64,000 nucleotides of DNA from NCBI GenBank assembly GCA_035581425.1, contig DATJVP010000058.1, positions 1 through 64,000 on the forward strand, in the 5' to 3' direction. This stretch comes from DASZHJ01 sp035581425. Lineage in GTDB: Bacteria; Pseudomonadota; Alphaproteobacteria; ATCC43930; CGMCC-115725. The position numbers and the translations under genes were made by a program. The notes beneath the pieces are model-generated. The model searched no databases. It saw nothing but the letters and a program-made list of their open reading frames with translations, and was not told where the DNA came from. Shown here in pieces: positions 1 to 10,080 of this stretch (position 1 is the first letter of the stretch; each line of letters begins with the position of its first letter).

Positions 1-1
1 C

Positions 2-994
2 GTCACCGTGGCGAAGCAGGTCGCCAAGATGGAGGCGGGCCCCCTCGACCTCGGCACCGTCGCCAAATCCGACCTGCCGCCCGAGCTGGCGGAGGTCGCA
101 TTCAAGCTCGGCGCAGACGGCATCAGCGATCCCGTGAAGACGGGCTTCGGCTGGCACGTCCTCCACGTCGTCGCGATCGAGCCCGCGACGACCAAGCCCT
201 TCGAGGCCGTCAAGCCCGCCATCGCCGCGGAAATCGCGCGCGAGCGCGCGGAGCGCGACATGGGGAACATGATCAACAAGGTCAAGGACACGCTCGCAAG
301 CGGCAAGGATCTCGACGCGGTGGCGGCCGAGCTCAAGCTCAAGCTCGTCAAGGTCAAGGACATCGACCAGACCGGCCACACCATCAATGGCGGCACGATC
401 GTGCTGCCGCCGCCCTCGGGCGAAATCCTCAGTAACGCCTTCAACACCGAGCCGAACCAGCTTAGCGACGTGATCGACACCGCTGATGGCGGGTTCTTCG
501 TGCTGCATCTCGACAACCTCACGCCGAGCGCGGTGCGCCCGCTGGCGGAGGTCCACGACCAGGTGCTTGCGGCCTGGCAGCAGGATCAGCGCGTGCAGCG
601 CGTGACGACCGAGGTCAAGGAAATCGCGGCCGCCGTCAATGCGGGCGCGCCGCTCAAGCTCATCGCAGCCGACCGCAAGCTCACGCTCAAGACGACGACG
701 CCCCTCAACCGCGCGGGCGGCGAGGATGGCGGCCTACCGCGCGATCTCGTCACCGAGATCTTCAAGGCGAAGCCACACCAGGCGCTCACGGGTCAATCCG
801 GCGACGGCGCCTATGTCGCGGAGCTCGTGGAGATCGTGCCGGCGGATCCCGAGAAGTCGAAGACCGAGCTCGATCAGCTCACGGCCGAGCTCAACAGCTC
901 CCTGCAGCGCGACATCCTCACGGAATACACCCAGGCGCTGCGCGGGCACTTCAAGGTCGAGACCGTGCAATCCAACCTCGACCGCGCCTTCTAG
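2..994 (+). CDS. ppiD: Peptidyl-prolyl cis-trans isomerase PpiD/SurA-like, C-terminal part (5' truncated by window edge)
   Basis: The reading frame is open to the window edge, so this is the C-terminal part of a larger periplasmic foldase. The first residues carry the end of a parvulin rotamase domain (GPLDLGTV, then FGWHVLHV, as in PpiD). A helical and second parvulin-like region follows and ends at the TAG at 994. The family helps fold outer-membrane proteins as they leave the Sec translocon and is normally anchored by one N-terminal membrane helix, which lies outside the window. trpE starts 5 bases downstream, the usual alphaproteobacterial order. The assignment to PpiD rather than SurA rests on this neighbourhood and on the long C-terminal region. 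Confidence 0.85.
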   Translation, partial: VTVAKQVAKMEAGPLDLGTVAKSDLPPELAEVAFKLGADGISDPVKTGFGWHVLHVVAIEPATTKPFEAVKPAIAAEIARERAERDMGNMINKVKDTLASGKDLDAVAAELKLKLVKVKDIDQTGHTINGGTIVLPPPSGEILSNAFNTEPNQLSDVIDTADGGFFVLHLDNLTPSAVRPLAEVHDQVLAAWQQDQRVQRVTTEVKEIAAAVNAGAPLKLIAADRKLTLKTTTPLNRAGGEDGGLPRDLVTEIFKAKPHQALTGQSGDGAYVAELVEIVPADPEKSKTELDQLTAELNSSLQRDILTEYTQALRGHFKVETVQSNLDRAF

Positions 995-999
995 CGCTC

Positions 1000-2502
1000 A
1001 TGCAGGCATCGCCCGCTTTCGAGGATTTCGCCCGGGCCTACGACGACAAGCGGCCCGTCCTGGTCTCGACCGCTGTGGTCGCCGATCTCGAGACGCCGGT
1101 CTCGGCAATGCTGAAGCTCGCGGACGGCCGCGCCATGAGCTTTCTGCTGGAATCGGTCGAGGGCGGCAGCGTGCGCGGCCGCTATTCCATCATCGGACTG
1201 AAGCCCGATCTGATCTGGCGCTGCCGGGGCGACCGCGCTGAGATCAATCGGCGCGCTCGCTTCGAGCCCGATGCCTTCGTGCCGGAGAAGATGGGCGCCC
1301 TCGCCTCGCTGCGCTCGCTCGTTGAGGAATGCCGGGTCGAGACCCCGGCCGCGCTTCCACCGATGGCGGCGGGCCTCTTCGGCTACATGGGCTACAACAT
1401 GGTCGGGCTGATGGAGCGGCTGCCGGACGCGAATCCCGACACGATCGGGATTCCCGACGGCATCTTCCTCCGCCCGACAGTCGTTTGCATCTTCGACAAT
1501 CTGCAGGACCGCCTGACCCTCGTGACGCCGGCTTGGCCCGATGCCGAGGTCAGCGCGCGCGCGGCCTACGACCTTGCGCGCGAGCGCTTGGCCGCGGTGC
1601 TCGCGGATTTCGAGCGCAATCTTCCCTATCGCCGCGAGGCCTCCGAGGTCGTTGCGGAAAAGCCGGTGGCCACGGGCAACATGACCCGCGAGGCTTGCAT
1701 GCGCATGGTGGATGCCGCGAAGGAATACATCCGCGCGGGCGAGATCTTCCAGGTCGTGCCCTCCATGCGTTTCACCGTCCCGTTCCGCCTGCCGCCCTTC
1801 GCGCTCTACCGCTCGCTCCGCCGGCTCAATCCCTCCCCCTTCCTGTTCTTCCTCGATTTCGGCGGCTTTTCCGTCGTGGGCTCGAGCCCGGAGATCCTCG
1901 TGCGCGTGCGCAACGGCGTCGTCACCATTCGCCCGCTCGCGGGCACGCGGCGGCGCGGCGCCGATCCCGCGGAGGACAAGCGCCTCGCCGAAGAGCTCCT
2001 CGCCGATCCTAAGGAGCGCGCGGAGCATTTGATGCTTCTCGACCTCGCGCGGAACGACGTAGGTCGCGTCGCCGAGATCGGCAGCGTCAAGGTGACCGAG
2101 CAGTTCGCAATCGAGCGCTACAGTCACGTCATGCACATCTGCTCGCACGTCGAGGGAAGGATCGATCCCCGGCATTCCGCGCTCGACGCGCTCGTCGCGG
2201 GCTTTCCCGCGGGAACGCTCACGGGCGCCCCGAAGGTGCGGGCGATGGAGATAATCGACGAGCTCGAGAGCGAGCGACGCAATCTCTACGGCGGCGCCAT
2301 CGGCTATTTCGCCGCCGACGGCAGCATGGACACCTGCATTGTGCTGCGCACCGCGGTGGTGCAGGACGGGAAGATGATCGTCCAAGCCGGCTGCGGCGTC
2401 GTCGCCGACAGCGATCCCGCGGCCGAATACCAGGAAATCCTCGACAAGGCCCGCGCCCTCATTCGCGCGGCCGAAGAAGCGGTGGGCTTCGCCAGAGGCT
2501 GA
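1000..2502 (+). CDS. trpE: Anthranilate synthase component I
   Basis: This 500-residue chorismate-utilising enzyme makes anthranilate from chorismate with ammonia from TrpG, the first step of tryptophan synthesis. The N-terminal regulatory LLES element at residues 49-52 is the part that binds feedback tryptophan in characterised TrpE proteins. The C-terminal catalytic domain shows GTRRRG, LTGAPKVRAME and the GCGVVADSDPAAEY block. The length is normal for the family. It starts 5 bases after ppiD and ends 13 bases from the convergent copZ. Its partner trpG is not adjacent but lies 4.6 kb away behind a copper operon. No leader peptide or attenuator fits in the 5-base gap, so it is probably read from the ppiD transcript. 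Confidence 0.96.
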   Translation: MQASPAFEDFARAYDDKRPVLVSTAVVADLETPVSAMLKLADGRAMSFLLESVEGGSVRGRYSIIGLKPDLIWRCRGDRAEINRRARFEPDAFVPEKMGALASLRSLVEECRVETPAALPPMAAGLFGYMGYNMVGLMERLPDANPDTIGIPDGIFLRPTVVCIFDNLQDRLTLVTPAWPDAEVSARAAYDLARERLAAVLADFERNLPYRREASEVVAEKPVATGNMTREACMRMVDAAKEYIRAGEIFQVVPSMRFTVPFRLPPFALYRSLRRLNPSPFLFFLDFGGFSVVGSSPEILVRVRNGVVTIRPLAGTRRRGADPAEDKRLAEELLADPKERAEHLMLLDLARNDVGRVAEIGSVKVTEQFAIERYSHVMHICSHVEGRIDPRHSALDALVAGFPAGTLTGAPKVRAMEIIDELESERRNLYGGAIGYFAADGSMDTCIVLRTAVVQDGKMIVQAGCGVVADSDPAAEYQEILDKARALIRAAEEAVGFARG

Positions 2503-2515
2503 GCAGGCCTGCAGC

Positions 2516-2731
2516 TTAGACCGGGGATGTTGCGGCTCCCGCGAACTCGAAGCCGGCCTCGGTGACGGCCTCGCGGACGACGATCTCGGCCGCATCGCCC
2601 TCGACCGTCACGAGACCCCGCTCGAGATCGACGCTCACCTCGCTTCGCGGCGCGTGGCGGCGGATGGCGTTTCCGACCGAGCGCGCGCAGCCGCCGCAGC
2701 TCATGCCCTTCACGCGATATGTTCGGCTCAT
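2516..2731 (-). CDS. copZ: Copper chaperone / heavy-metal-associated domain protein (CopZ-like)
   Basis: A 71-residue protein that is a single HMA ferredoxin-like domain. The metal-binding motif MSCGGC lies near the N terminus, with cysteines 12 and 15. Such chaperones hold Cu(I) in the cytoplasm and pass it to the N-terminal domain of a copper-exporting ATPase. The ATG overlaps the stop of the upstream deacetylase gene by 4 bases (ATGA), so the two are translationally coupled in the copA-cueR operon. It ends 13 bases from the convergent trpE stop. The metal is inferred from the motif and the operon. Confidence 0.88.
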   Translation of the reverse strand: MSRTYRVKGMSCGGCARSVGNAIRRHAPRSEVSVDLERGLVTVEGDAAEIVVREAVTEAGFEFAGAATSPV

Positions 2732-3852
2732 TTCATCACTCCCGTCGTCTCGCGCGCGAGCTCTCGCTTGCCACGCTCTTTCACGATGGCGCTCACGGGC
2801 ACGAGCGCAAGGCCCTTCTGCGGGAGCTCGCGCAGCCAGCGCTGCAGCACCTCGAGGGTCTGATCGTGCGGGTGGCCGATCGCAATAGCGTTGCCGTTGC
2901 GCTTGGCGAACCGCTCAAGCTCCAGAAGCTGCTGCTCGACGGCGGCGATCGAGATCTCGTAGTCCAGGAATACGTCGCGCGAGGCATTGGGCACGCCGAT
3001 CTCATGCGCGACCTCCGCGCCCGTGGTGCTCGCGCTGGTGCGGCTGTCGATAAAGAGCAGCCCTCTCGCCTTCAGCTCCTCCAGCACCGGCCGCATCGCC
3101 GGCGCATCCGAGGTGAAGCGGCTTCCCATGTGATTGTTGATGCCGACATAGCCCTCGAAGCGCGAGAGGTCCCAGCGCAGGCGCGTCAGCACCTCCTCCC
3201 GGCTCATGGCGACGTCGAGCTGATTGGGGTCGGGAACGAGCAGGTGCCCCATGGGCTCCATGGGCACATGCACCATGAGTTCGTGCCCGTTGCGGTGCGC
3301 GATCGCGGCCTGCTGCGGGAGGTCGCGGGCGTAGGCCAGGAAGGAGAGCGTGAGCGGCCCCGGGAGCGCCATCACGCGCTCGCTGCGCGCGCGGTCGAGG
3401 CCCATGTCGTCGATGATGATGGCGACGCGCGCGCGTCCATCCGGCGCCGCTGCCGGAACCGCAAAGCGCAACCAGGCCGGCTCGGCGCTGGAAGGAGGCG
3501 GCACGGCGGGCACCGGTAGCGGCGTCGCTGCCGTCACGGGCGCTTCCGGGGTCGAGGCGGGCCGTGGCGCCGCGGTCCCCGGCGACGGCAATTCCGCCCG
3601 TGTGGGCGCAGCGGTGGATGCGACCTGCGCGGGGCTTGTGACCCGCTGCGCGGGGCGGGGCGAGGCAACCGGCAGCGAGGGCCAGGTAAGCCAGAGCGCC
3701 AACACGATGCCGCAGAGAACCGCAACCGCCGCGATGATCGCGAGCGTCCGGCGTCCGAGGCGTGGCGCGCGGATCTGCCGTGCTCGGCGCCCAGATGCAA
3801 CCGGGTTCTGCCGATGCAGCAAGGTCACGAACTGTTGGAGCTTGTGATCCAT
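2728..3852 (-). CDS. Divergent polysaccharide deacetylase family protein (DUF610/YibQ-like)
   Basis: A 374-residue protein with a short cytoplasmic N terminus, one membrane helix at about residues 37-57 and a Pro/Ala/Thr-rich linker to about 130. A divergent NodB-like domain follows: IIIDDMG with Asp148-Asp149, HVPMEP, GINNHMGS, a DSRT stretch and IAIGHPHD. The architecture suggests an inner-membrane-anchored periplasmic enzyme acting on cell-wall or surface glycans. The substrate is not known. In related bacteria this family usually sits beside envC/ctpA-type wall genes. Here it lies between cueR (20 bases upstream) and copZ (4-base overlap), within a copper operon, which is unusual. Confidence 0.88.
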   Translation of the reverse strand: MDHKLQQFVTLLHRQNPVASGRRARQIRAPRLGRRTLAIIAAVAVLCGIVLALWLTWPSLPVASPRPAQRVTSPAQVASTAAPTRAELPSPGTAAPRPASTPEAPVTAATPLPVPAVPPPSSAEPAWLRFAVPAAAPDGRARVAIIIDDMGLDRARSERVMALPGPLTLSFLAYARDLPQQAAIAHRNGHELMVHVPMEPMGHLLVPDPNQLDVAMSREEVLTRLRWDLSRFEGYVGINNHMGSRFTSDAPAMRPVLEELKARGLLFIDSRTSASTTGAEVAHEIGVPNASRDVFLDYEISIAAVEQQLLELERFAKRNGNAIAIGHPHDQTLEVLQRWLRELPQKGLALVPVSAIVKERGKRELARETTGVMK

Positions 3853-3872
3853 GGGCGCCGCGGGGGCGCAGT

Positions 3873-4267
3873 CTAGCTCAATTTTTCGCCCGCGAGCTCG
3901 TCCAGAATGGGGCAGTCCGGACGCTCGTCGCCGCGGCAGCGCTCGACGAGATGCTCGAGCGTACGCCGCATCGACCGAAGCTCGCGCAGACGCGCATCAA
4001 GCCGGCGTATCTGCGCTTGCGCTAGCGCGCGCACCTCCGCGCTCTGCCGCGACTTGTCGCGCCAGAGCGCGAGCAGCTCGCTCACCTCCTTTAGGGTAAA
4101 ACCAAGCCGGCGTGCACGCTCGACGAAACGCAGCGCCATCAATTCGCTCTCGCCGTAGCGGCGGTAGTTCCCGGCGCTGCGTTCGGCGGGTGCGACGAGA
4201 CCGATGCTCTCGTAGTAGCGGATTGTCTTTGCCGGCAGGCCAGTTGCGCGCGAGACCGTACCGATAT

Positions 4268-4277
<10 letters not shown>
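3873..4277 (-). CDS. cueR: MerR-family copper-responsive regulator, CueR type
   Basis: A 134-residue MerR protein with an N-terminal winged helix (IGTVSRATGLPAKTIRYYE), a dimerisation helix and a C-terminal metal loop. Cys114 and Cys122 have the 8-residue spacing of E. coli CueR Cys112/Cys120. Ser79 aligns with the CueR serine that marks sensors of monovalent Cu/Ag/Au rather than Zn. The start codon overlaps the copA stop region by 10 bases, so it is co-transcribed behind copA and would autoregulate. Its likely target is the promoter at 6515-6545, which has a MerR-type long spacer and a dyad. Confidence 0.9.
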
Positions 4278-6481
<2,204 letters not shown>

Positions 6482-6514
6482 CAGGCAAAACCTTACAGTT
6501 CACTGGCAGCTTTG

Positions 6515-6545
6515 GATATGGGGATTCCACCCCAGGGAAGGTCAA
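6515..6545 (-). promoter_or_regulatory. CueR/MerR-type promoter and operator of the copA operon
   Basis: On the minus strand, a -35 TTGACC (6545-6540) and a weak -10 CATATC (6520-6515) are separated by 19 bases, the overlong spacer typical of MerR-activated promoters. Within the spacer, ACCTTCC-N7-GGAATCC (6542-6522) forms an imperfect dyad. The left half matches the E. coli copA CueR box, and the right half keeps GGAA. The copA ATG follows at 6481. The fit of spacer, dyad and a cueR gene in the same operon makes this a strong prediction. Confidence 0.75.
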
Positions 6546-6590
6546 GCCGCGATCAACCCACGGACTTTCTTGAGAAAACCCTCGGCGCGA

Positions 6591-6994
6591 TCAAAGGCGC
6601 TTCAGCAATTCCGCTTTCTTCGCCTCGAATTCTGCATCCGTCAGCACGCCCGAGCTGTGCAGGTCTCCGAGCTTCTTCAGATTCTCCATGATTGCCGCGC
6701 TCGCGGTGTGGGGTGCGGGGGCAGCCGGCGGTGAGGGTGCCGGAGCTTGCGGCGTGACATGGGCCGATGCCGGAAGCTGTGCGACGATCTGGTCCGCCAT
6801 TTCCTGTGCGCAGGTGCCCTGTGCCATCGTCGCAATATAGATGCTGAGGATGATCGCGAAGATCAGAGGGACGATGCCGACGTACCAGAAGAGCGCCGTC
6901 AGGATGAGACAGGCGACGCAGGTGAGCAGCATATAATATAAATGTAGAAAATCGCGGCGAGCGTCGTCTCGACGTCGACGCGGCTCTTCGCCAT
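6591..6994 (-). CDS. SHOCT-domain membrane protein, probably frameshifted near its N terminus
   Basis: The C-terminal 30 residues (ENLKKLGDLHSSGVLTDAEF...) are a SHOCT short helical domain. The middle is a hydrophobic stretch of one or two membrane helices, and the linker is Pro/Ala-rich. Function is unknown. The best ribosome-binding site (GGAGGAAGAGG) precedes the ATG at 6994. That frame encodes MAKSRVDVETTLAAIFYIYI and then stops after 31 codons, whereas the membrane/SHOCT frame is joined from about 6932 (ATG, MLLTCVACL). The switch falls in an AT-rich stretch (ATTTATATTATAT). The membrane/SHOCT frame is also open up to 7043, but that upstream part is Gly/Arg-rich and has no good ribosome-binding site. 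It could be a real or sequencing frameshift, or a short upstream ORF coupled to an ATG at 6932. Confidence 0.6.
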
Positions 6995-7082
6995 GGGTGC
7001 CTCTTCCTCCGCCGCCCCCGGCGCTTTCGAGGCGGTCATTCAATCCCCGCGAGGGTCCCGAGTCCAGTGCCTAGCGCCCGGC

Positions 7083-7111
7083 TTTTGCCGCCGGGGAGGA
7101 CCTGATATACC
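7083..7111 (+). promoter_or_regulatory. Candidate promoter of trpGDC-moaC-moeA
   Basis: TTTTGC (7083-7088) and TATACC (7106-7111) are 17 bases apart and lie upstream of the trpG ATG. A promoter is expected here because trpG is divergent from the SHOCT gene and cut off from trpE. Both hexamers are only partial matches to the sigma-70 consensus. No attenuator hairpin or Trp-rich leader ORF is visible before 7145. Confidence 0.4.
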
Positions 7112-7144
7112 CTGCGGCCCCAGCAGTTCCGGAAGGCGTCGTGC

Positions 7145-7732
7145 ATGTTCCTTCTCATCGATAACTACGACAGCTTTACCTACAATCTCTGGCACTTCCT
7201 CGGCGAGCTCGGGGCGGAGGTGACGGTGCGGCGGAACGACAAGATCAGCGTCGCCGACGCGCTTGGGATGCGGCCGGAGGGGATCGTGATCTCGCCGGGT
7301 CCGAGCGATCCCGACCACGCGGGCATCTGCCTCGATCTCGTTCGCGCCTCGGGCGATACACCGCTCCTTGGAGTCTGCCTCGGGCATCAGGCGGTCGGTC
7401 AGGCCTTCGGCGGCAAAATCGTGCGGGCACCCGCGCCCATGCACGGCAAGCTGAGCCGCATCCAGCACAACGGCACCGGCGTCTTCAAGGGATTCAATCG
7501 CGGTCCGTTCCAGGCGACGCGCTATCACTCGCTGGTGGTCGAGCGCCAATCCATGCCCGCTTGCCTCAGCATCAATGCCGAGACCGAGGATGGCGTCGTC
7601 ATGGGGGTGATGCACCGCGAGCGCCCGATCCATGGCGTACAATTCCATCCCGAGAGCATCGCCTCCGAGAGCGGGCACGCGCTTCTCGCCAACTTCATCG
7701 ACCTCGCGCGCCGCGCGCCGCTCGCGGCCTGA
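7145..7732 (+). CDS. trpG: Anthranilate synthase component II (glutamine amidotransferase)
   Basis: A 195-residue class I glutamine amidotransferase that supplies ammonia to TrpE. The triad is visible: nucleophile Cys78 in LLGVCLGHQ, and His168 and Glu170 in GVQFHPES. The start is supported by GGAAGG 8 bases upstream of the ATG. The gene begins the trpG-trpD-trpC-moaC-moeA run. In many alphaproteobacteria it follows trpE directly. Here it is separated from trpE by the copper operon, so the two subunits are transcribed apart. The same fold also serves as PabA, and this subunit may be shared with para-aminobenzoate synthase. Confidence 0.95.
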   Translation: MFLLIDNYDSFTYNLWHFLGELGAEVTVRRNDKISVADALGMRPEGIVISPGPSDPDHAGICLDLVRASGDTPLLGVCLGHQAVGQAFGGKIVRAPAPMHGKLSRIQHNGTGVFKGFNRGPFQATRYHSLVVERQSMPACLSINAETEDGVVMGVMHRERPIHGVQFHPESIASESGHALLANFIDLARRAPLAA

Positions 7733-7742
7733 GAGCGGCGCC

Positions 7743-8792
7743 TTGGCGATCGACACCACCGAGTTCCGCGCGCTCATCGCGAAGGCAGCGCAGGGGCTAC
7801 GCCTCAGCGAGGCCGAGGCGGCCGGCGCCTTCGACGCGATGATGTCCGGGAATGCCACGCCCGCGCAGATGGGCGGCTTCCTCATGGCGCTCCGCGTGCG
7901 CGGCGAGAGCGTCGAGGAGATCACGGGCGCCGCCCGCGCGATGCGCTCGAAGATGATCGCAATCGAGGCGCCGCCCCATGCCATGGATATCGTGGGGACC
8001 GGCGGCGATGCCTCCGGCTCCTTCAACGTCTCCACCGCCTCGGCGCTGGTGGTTGCGGGCTGCGGCGTGCCGGTCGCAAAGCATGGCAACCGCAAGATGT
8101 CCTCGCAGAGCGGCGCCGCCGACGTGCTCTCCGCTCTCGGCGTCAACATCGACGCGGATTTCGCCCTGGTGCGCCGCGCAATCTTTGAGGCCGGCATCGG
8201 CTTCCTGATGGCGCAGCGCCATCACGCCGCGATGCGGCACGTGGGACCGACCCGCGTGGAGCTCGGCACGCGTACGATCTTCAACCTCCTGGGTCCGGTC
8301 TCCAATCCCGCTGGCGTCAAGCGCCAGCTCGTGGGCGTCTTCGCGCCGGAATGGGTGCGGCCCATCGCGGAGGTTTTGGGAAAGCTGGGCTCCGAAGCCG
8401 CCTGGGTCATCCATGGTGACGGCATGGACGAGATCACCACTACCGGAACCACCGTGGTGGCGGAGCTCAGGGGCGGCAAGGTCACGAGCCGCGAAGTAAC
8501 GCCGGAGGAAGCGGGTCTCCCGCGGGCAACGCGCGAAGCCCTCAAAGGCGGAGAGCCCACAGAGAACGCGGCGCGGCTCCGCGCGCTCCTCCAGGGCGAG
8601 AAAGGCCCGCTTCGCGACATCGTTCTCCTCAACAGCGCGGCGGCGCTGATCGTCGCGGGGAAGGCGAAGACGCTCAAAGACGGCGTGGCACTCGCAGCAG
8701 AGGCGATCGATCGCGGGAAGGCGACTGCCGCCCTCGATCGGATGGTCGCCATTACCAACGAGCCCCCACCCCCACCGCCGCAATCGCCATGA
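7743..8792 (+). CDS. trpD: Anthranilate phosphoribosyltransferase
   Basis: This 349-residue enzyme joins anthranilate to PRPP, the second step of the tryptophan pathway. It has the helical N-terminal domain, the PRPP-binding GTGGD motif, and the KHGNRKMSSQSGAADVL and HVGPTRVELGTRTIFNLLGP blocks typical of TrpD. The frame is open far upstream into trpG, but homology begins at LAIDTTEFRALIAKAA. I therefore chose the TTG at 7743, which has GAGAGCGG just ahead and lies 10 bases after the trpG stop. It overlaps trpC by 4 bases (ATGA). A run of prolines closes the protein, which is unusual but harmless. Confidence 0.93.
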   Translation: MAIDTTEFRALIAKAAQGLRLSEAEAAGAFDAMMSGNATPAQMGGFLMALRVRGESVEEITGAARAMRSKMIAIEAPPHAMDIVGTGGDASGSFNVSTASALVVAGCGVPVAKHGNRKMSSQSGAADVLSALGVNIDADFALVRRAIFEAGIGFLMAQRHHAAMRHVGPTRVELGTRTIFNLLGPVSNPAGVKRQLVGVFAPEWVRPIAEVLGKLGSEAAWVIHGDGMDEITTTGTTVVAELRGGKVTSREVTPEEAGLPRATREALKGGEPTENAARLRALLQGEKGPLRDIVLLNSAAALIVAGKAKTLKDGVALAAEAIDRGKATAALDRMVAITNEPPPPPPQSP

Positions 8793-9607
8793 CCAACGTG
8801 CTCGAGCGCATCTGCGCGACCAAGCGAGAGGAAGTCGCCCGCGCCAAATCCGCGCGTCCGCTCGCGGAGGTCGAGCGCGCGGCCCGCACCGCGCCAGCAC
8901 CCCGGGGGTTCATCGCCGCACTCGAGCGCGCGGTTGCTGAGGGACGCTACGGCCTCATCGCAGAGATCAAGCGCGCGAGTCCCAGCGCCGGGCTGATCCG
9001 GCCCGATTTCGACCCCACCGCGCTCGCGCACGCCTACGCGCGAGGAGGCGCCTCTTGCCTCTCGATCCTTACTGACGAGCCCTACTTCCAGGGCAAGCCG
9101 GAATATCTCGTCGCGGCACGTGCGGCGACGATGCTGCCGGTCCTGCGCAAGGACTTTCTGCTGGAGCCCTATCAGATCGCGGAGAGCCGGGCGATGGGAG
9201 CGGATTGTGTGCTGCTGATCCTCGCGGCCCTCACGGACGCCGAGGCGGCGACGCTGGAGGCGGCAGCGCGCGACCGCGACATGGATGTGCTCGCGGAGGT
9301 GCACGACCGCGCGGAGCTCGACCGCGCGCTTCGGCTCAAGACGCGGCTCATCGGCATAAACAATCGCAATCTCAAGACGTTGAAAGTCGATCTCGCCACA
9401 ACCGAAGCGCTCAGCCGCGATTTTCCGAAGGATAGGGTGATCGTCAGCGAAAGCGGGTTAAATTCGCCCGCAGACCTCGCGAAATTGGGTAAATCCGGCG
9501 CGAAGTGCTTCCTCGTCGGCGAGTCGCTCATGCGGAAACCCGATGTGGAGGCCGCGACTCGGGCCCTCCTCGGCCCAATCGACGCTGCAGCCCCGGTGAA
9601 CTCATGA
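8789..9607 (+). CDS. trpC: Indole-3-glycerol phosphate synthase
   Basis: This 272-residue TIM-barrel enzyme ring-closes carboxyphenylaminodeoxyribulose phosphate to indole-3-glycerol phosphate. Diagnostic blocks are EIKRASPSAGLI, LTDEPYFQG, LRKDFLLEPYQI, INNRNLKTLKVD and SESGL, carrying the conserved Lys, Glu, Asn and Ser residues. It is monofunctional, with no fused TrpF domain. It overlaps both trpD and moaC by 4 bases, so translation is coupled along the operon. trpF, trpB and trpA are not in the window. Confidence 0.96.
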   Translation: MTNVLERICATKREEVARAKSARPLAEVERAARTAPAPRGFIAALERAVAEGRYGLIAEIKRASPSAGLIRPDFDPTALAHAYARGGASCLSILTDEPYFQGKPEYLVAARAATMLPVLRKDFLLEPYQIAESRAMGADCVLLILAALTDAEAATLEAAARDRDMDVLAEVHDRAELDRALRLKTRLIGINNRNLKTLKVDLATTEALSRDFPKDRVIVSESGLNSPADLAKLGKSGAKCFLVGESLMRKPDVEAATRALLGPIDAAAPVNS

Positions 9608-10080
9608 GTTCCCTCAGCCATTTCGACCGGAAAGGCAACGCCATCATGGTCGATGTCTCCGGCAAGCCGGAGACGGAGCGCGTTGCCACCGCCGCGGCTT
9701 CGGTGCTCATGAAACCCGAGACCTTGACGCTGATCCTCGCAGGCGGCGTGAAGAAGGGCGATGTACTCGCGGTCGCGCGCCTTGCAGGCATCATGGCGGC
9801 GAAGCGTACGCCGGACCTCATTCCACTCTGTCATCCGCTAGCGCTTTCTTCCGTGACCGTCGAGCTCACGCCCGATCCGAAGCGCAGCGCAATCGATGTC
9901 GTCGCGACCTGCAAGGTCACGGGGCGCACGGGAGTGGAAATGGAAGCACTTACAGCGGCTTCCGTGGCGGCCCTCACAATCTACGACATGTGCAAGGCCG
10001 TCGACCGCGGAATGACCGTGACGGAGCTACGGATTGTCCATAAATCCGGCGGCAAATCCGGCGCGTACGAGGCGACGTAA
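9604..10080 (+). CDS. moaC: Cyclic pyranopterin monophosphate synthase
   Basis: A 158-residue enzyme of molybdenum cofactor synthesis that converts the MoaA product into cyclic pyranopterin monophosphate. Conserved features include GGVKKGDVL with Lys51, LIPLCHPL (Cys76, His77) and IYDMCKAVDRGM (Asp128, Lys131), at the same positions as in E. coli MoaC. The ATG at 9604 overlaps the trpC stop (ATGA). moaC and moeA behind trpC are a common alphaproteobacterial arrangement with no metabolic link beyond co-transcription. Confidence 0.96.
   Translation: MSSLSHFDRKGNAIMVDVSGKPETERVATAAASVLMKPETLTLILAGGVKKGDVLAVARLAGIMAAKRTPDLIPLCHPLALSSVTVELTPDPKRSAIDVVATCKVTGRTGVEMEALTAASVAALTIYDMCKAVDRGMTVTELRIVHKSGGKSGAYEAT

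Noticed and set aside
2503..2512. GCAGGCCTGC palindrome between trpE and copZ as a bidirectional terminator
   Set aside because: No loop or T-run, and the gap is only 13 bases; likely chance.
991..2595. 534-codon open frame on the minus strand across trpE
   Set aside because: It is antisense to a clear trpE, and its translation is low-complexity Arg/Ala/Glu/His typical of a shadow frame in GC-rich DNA.
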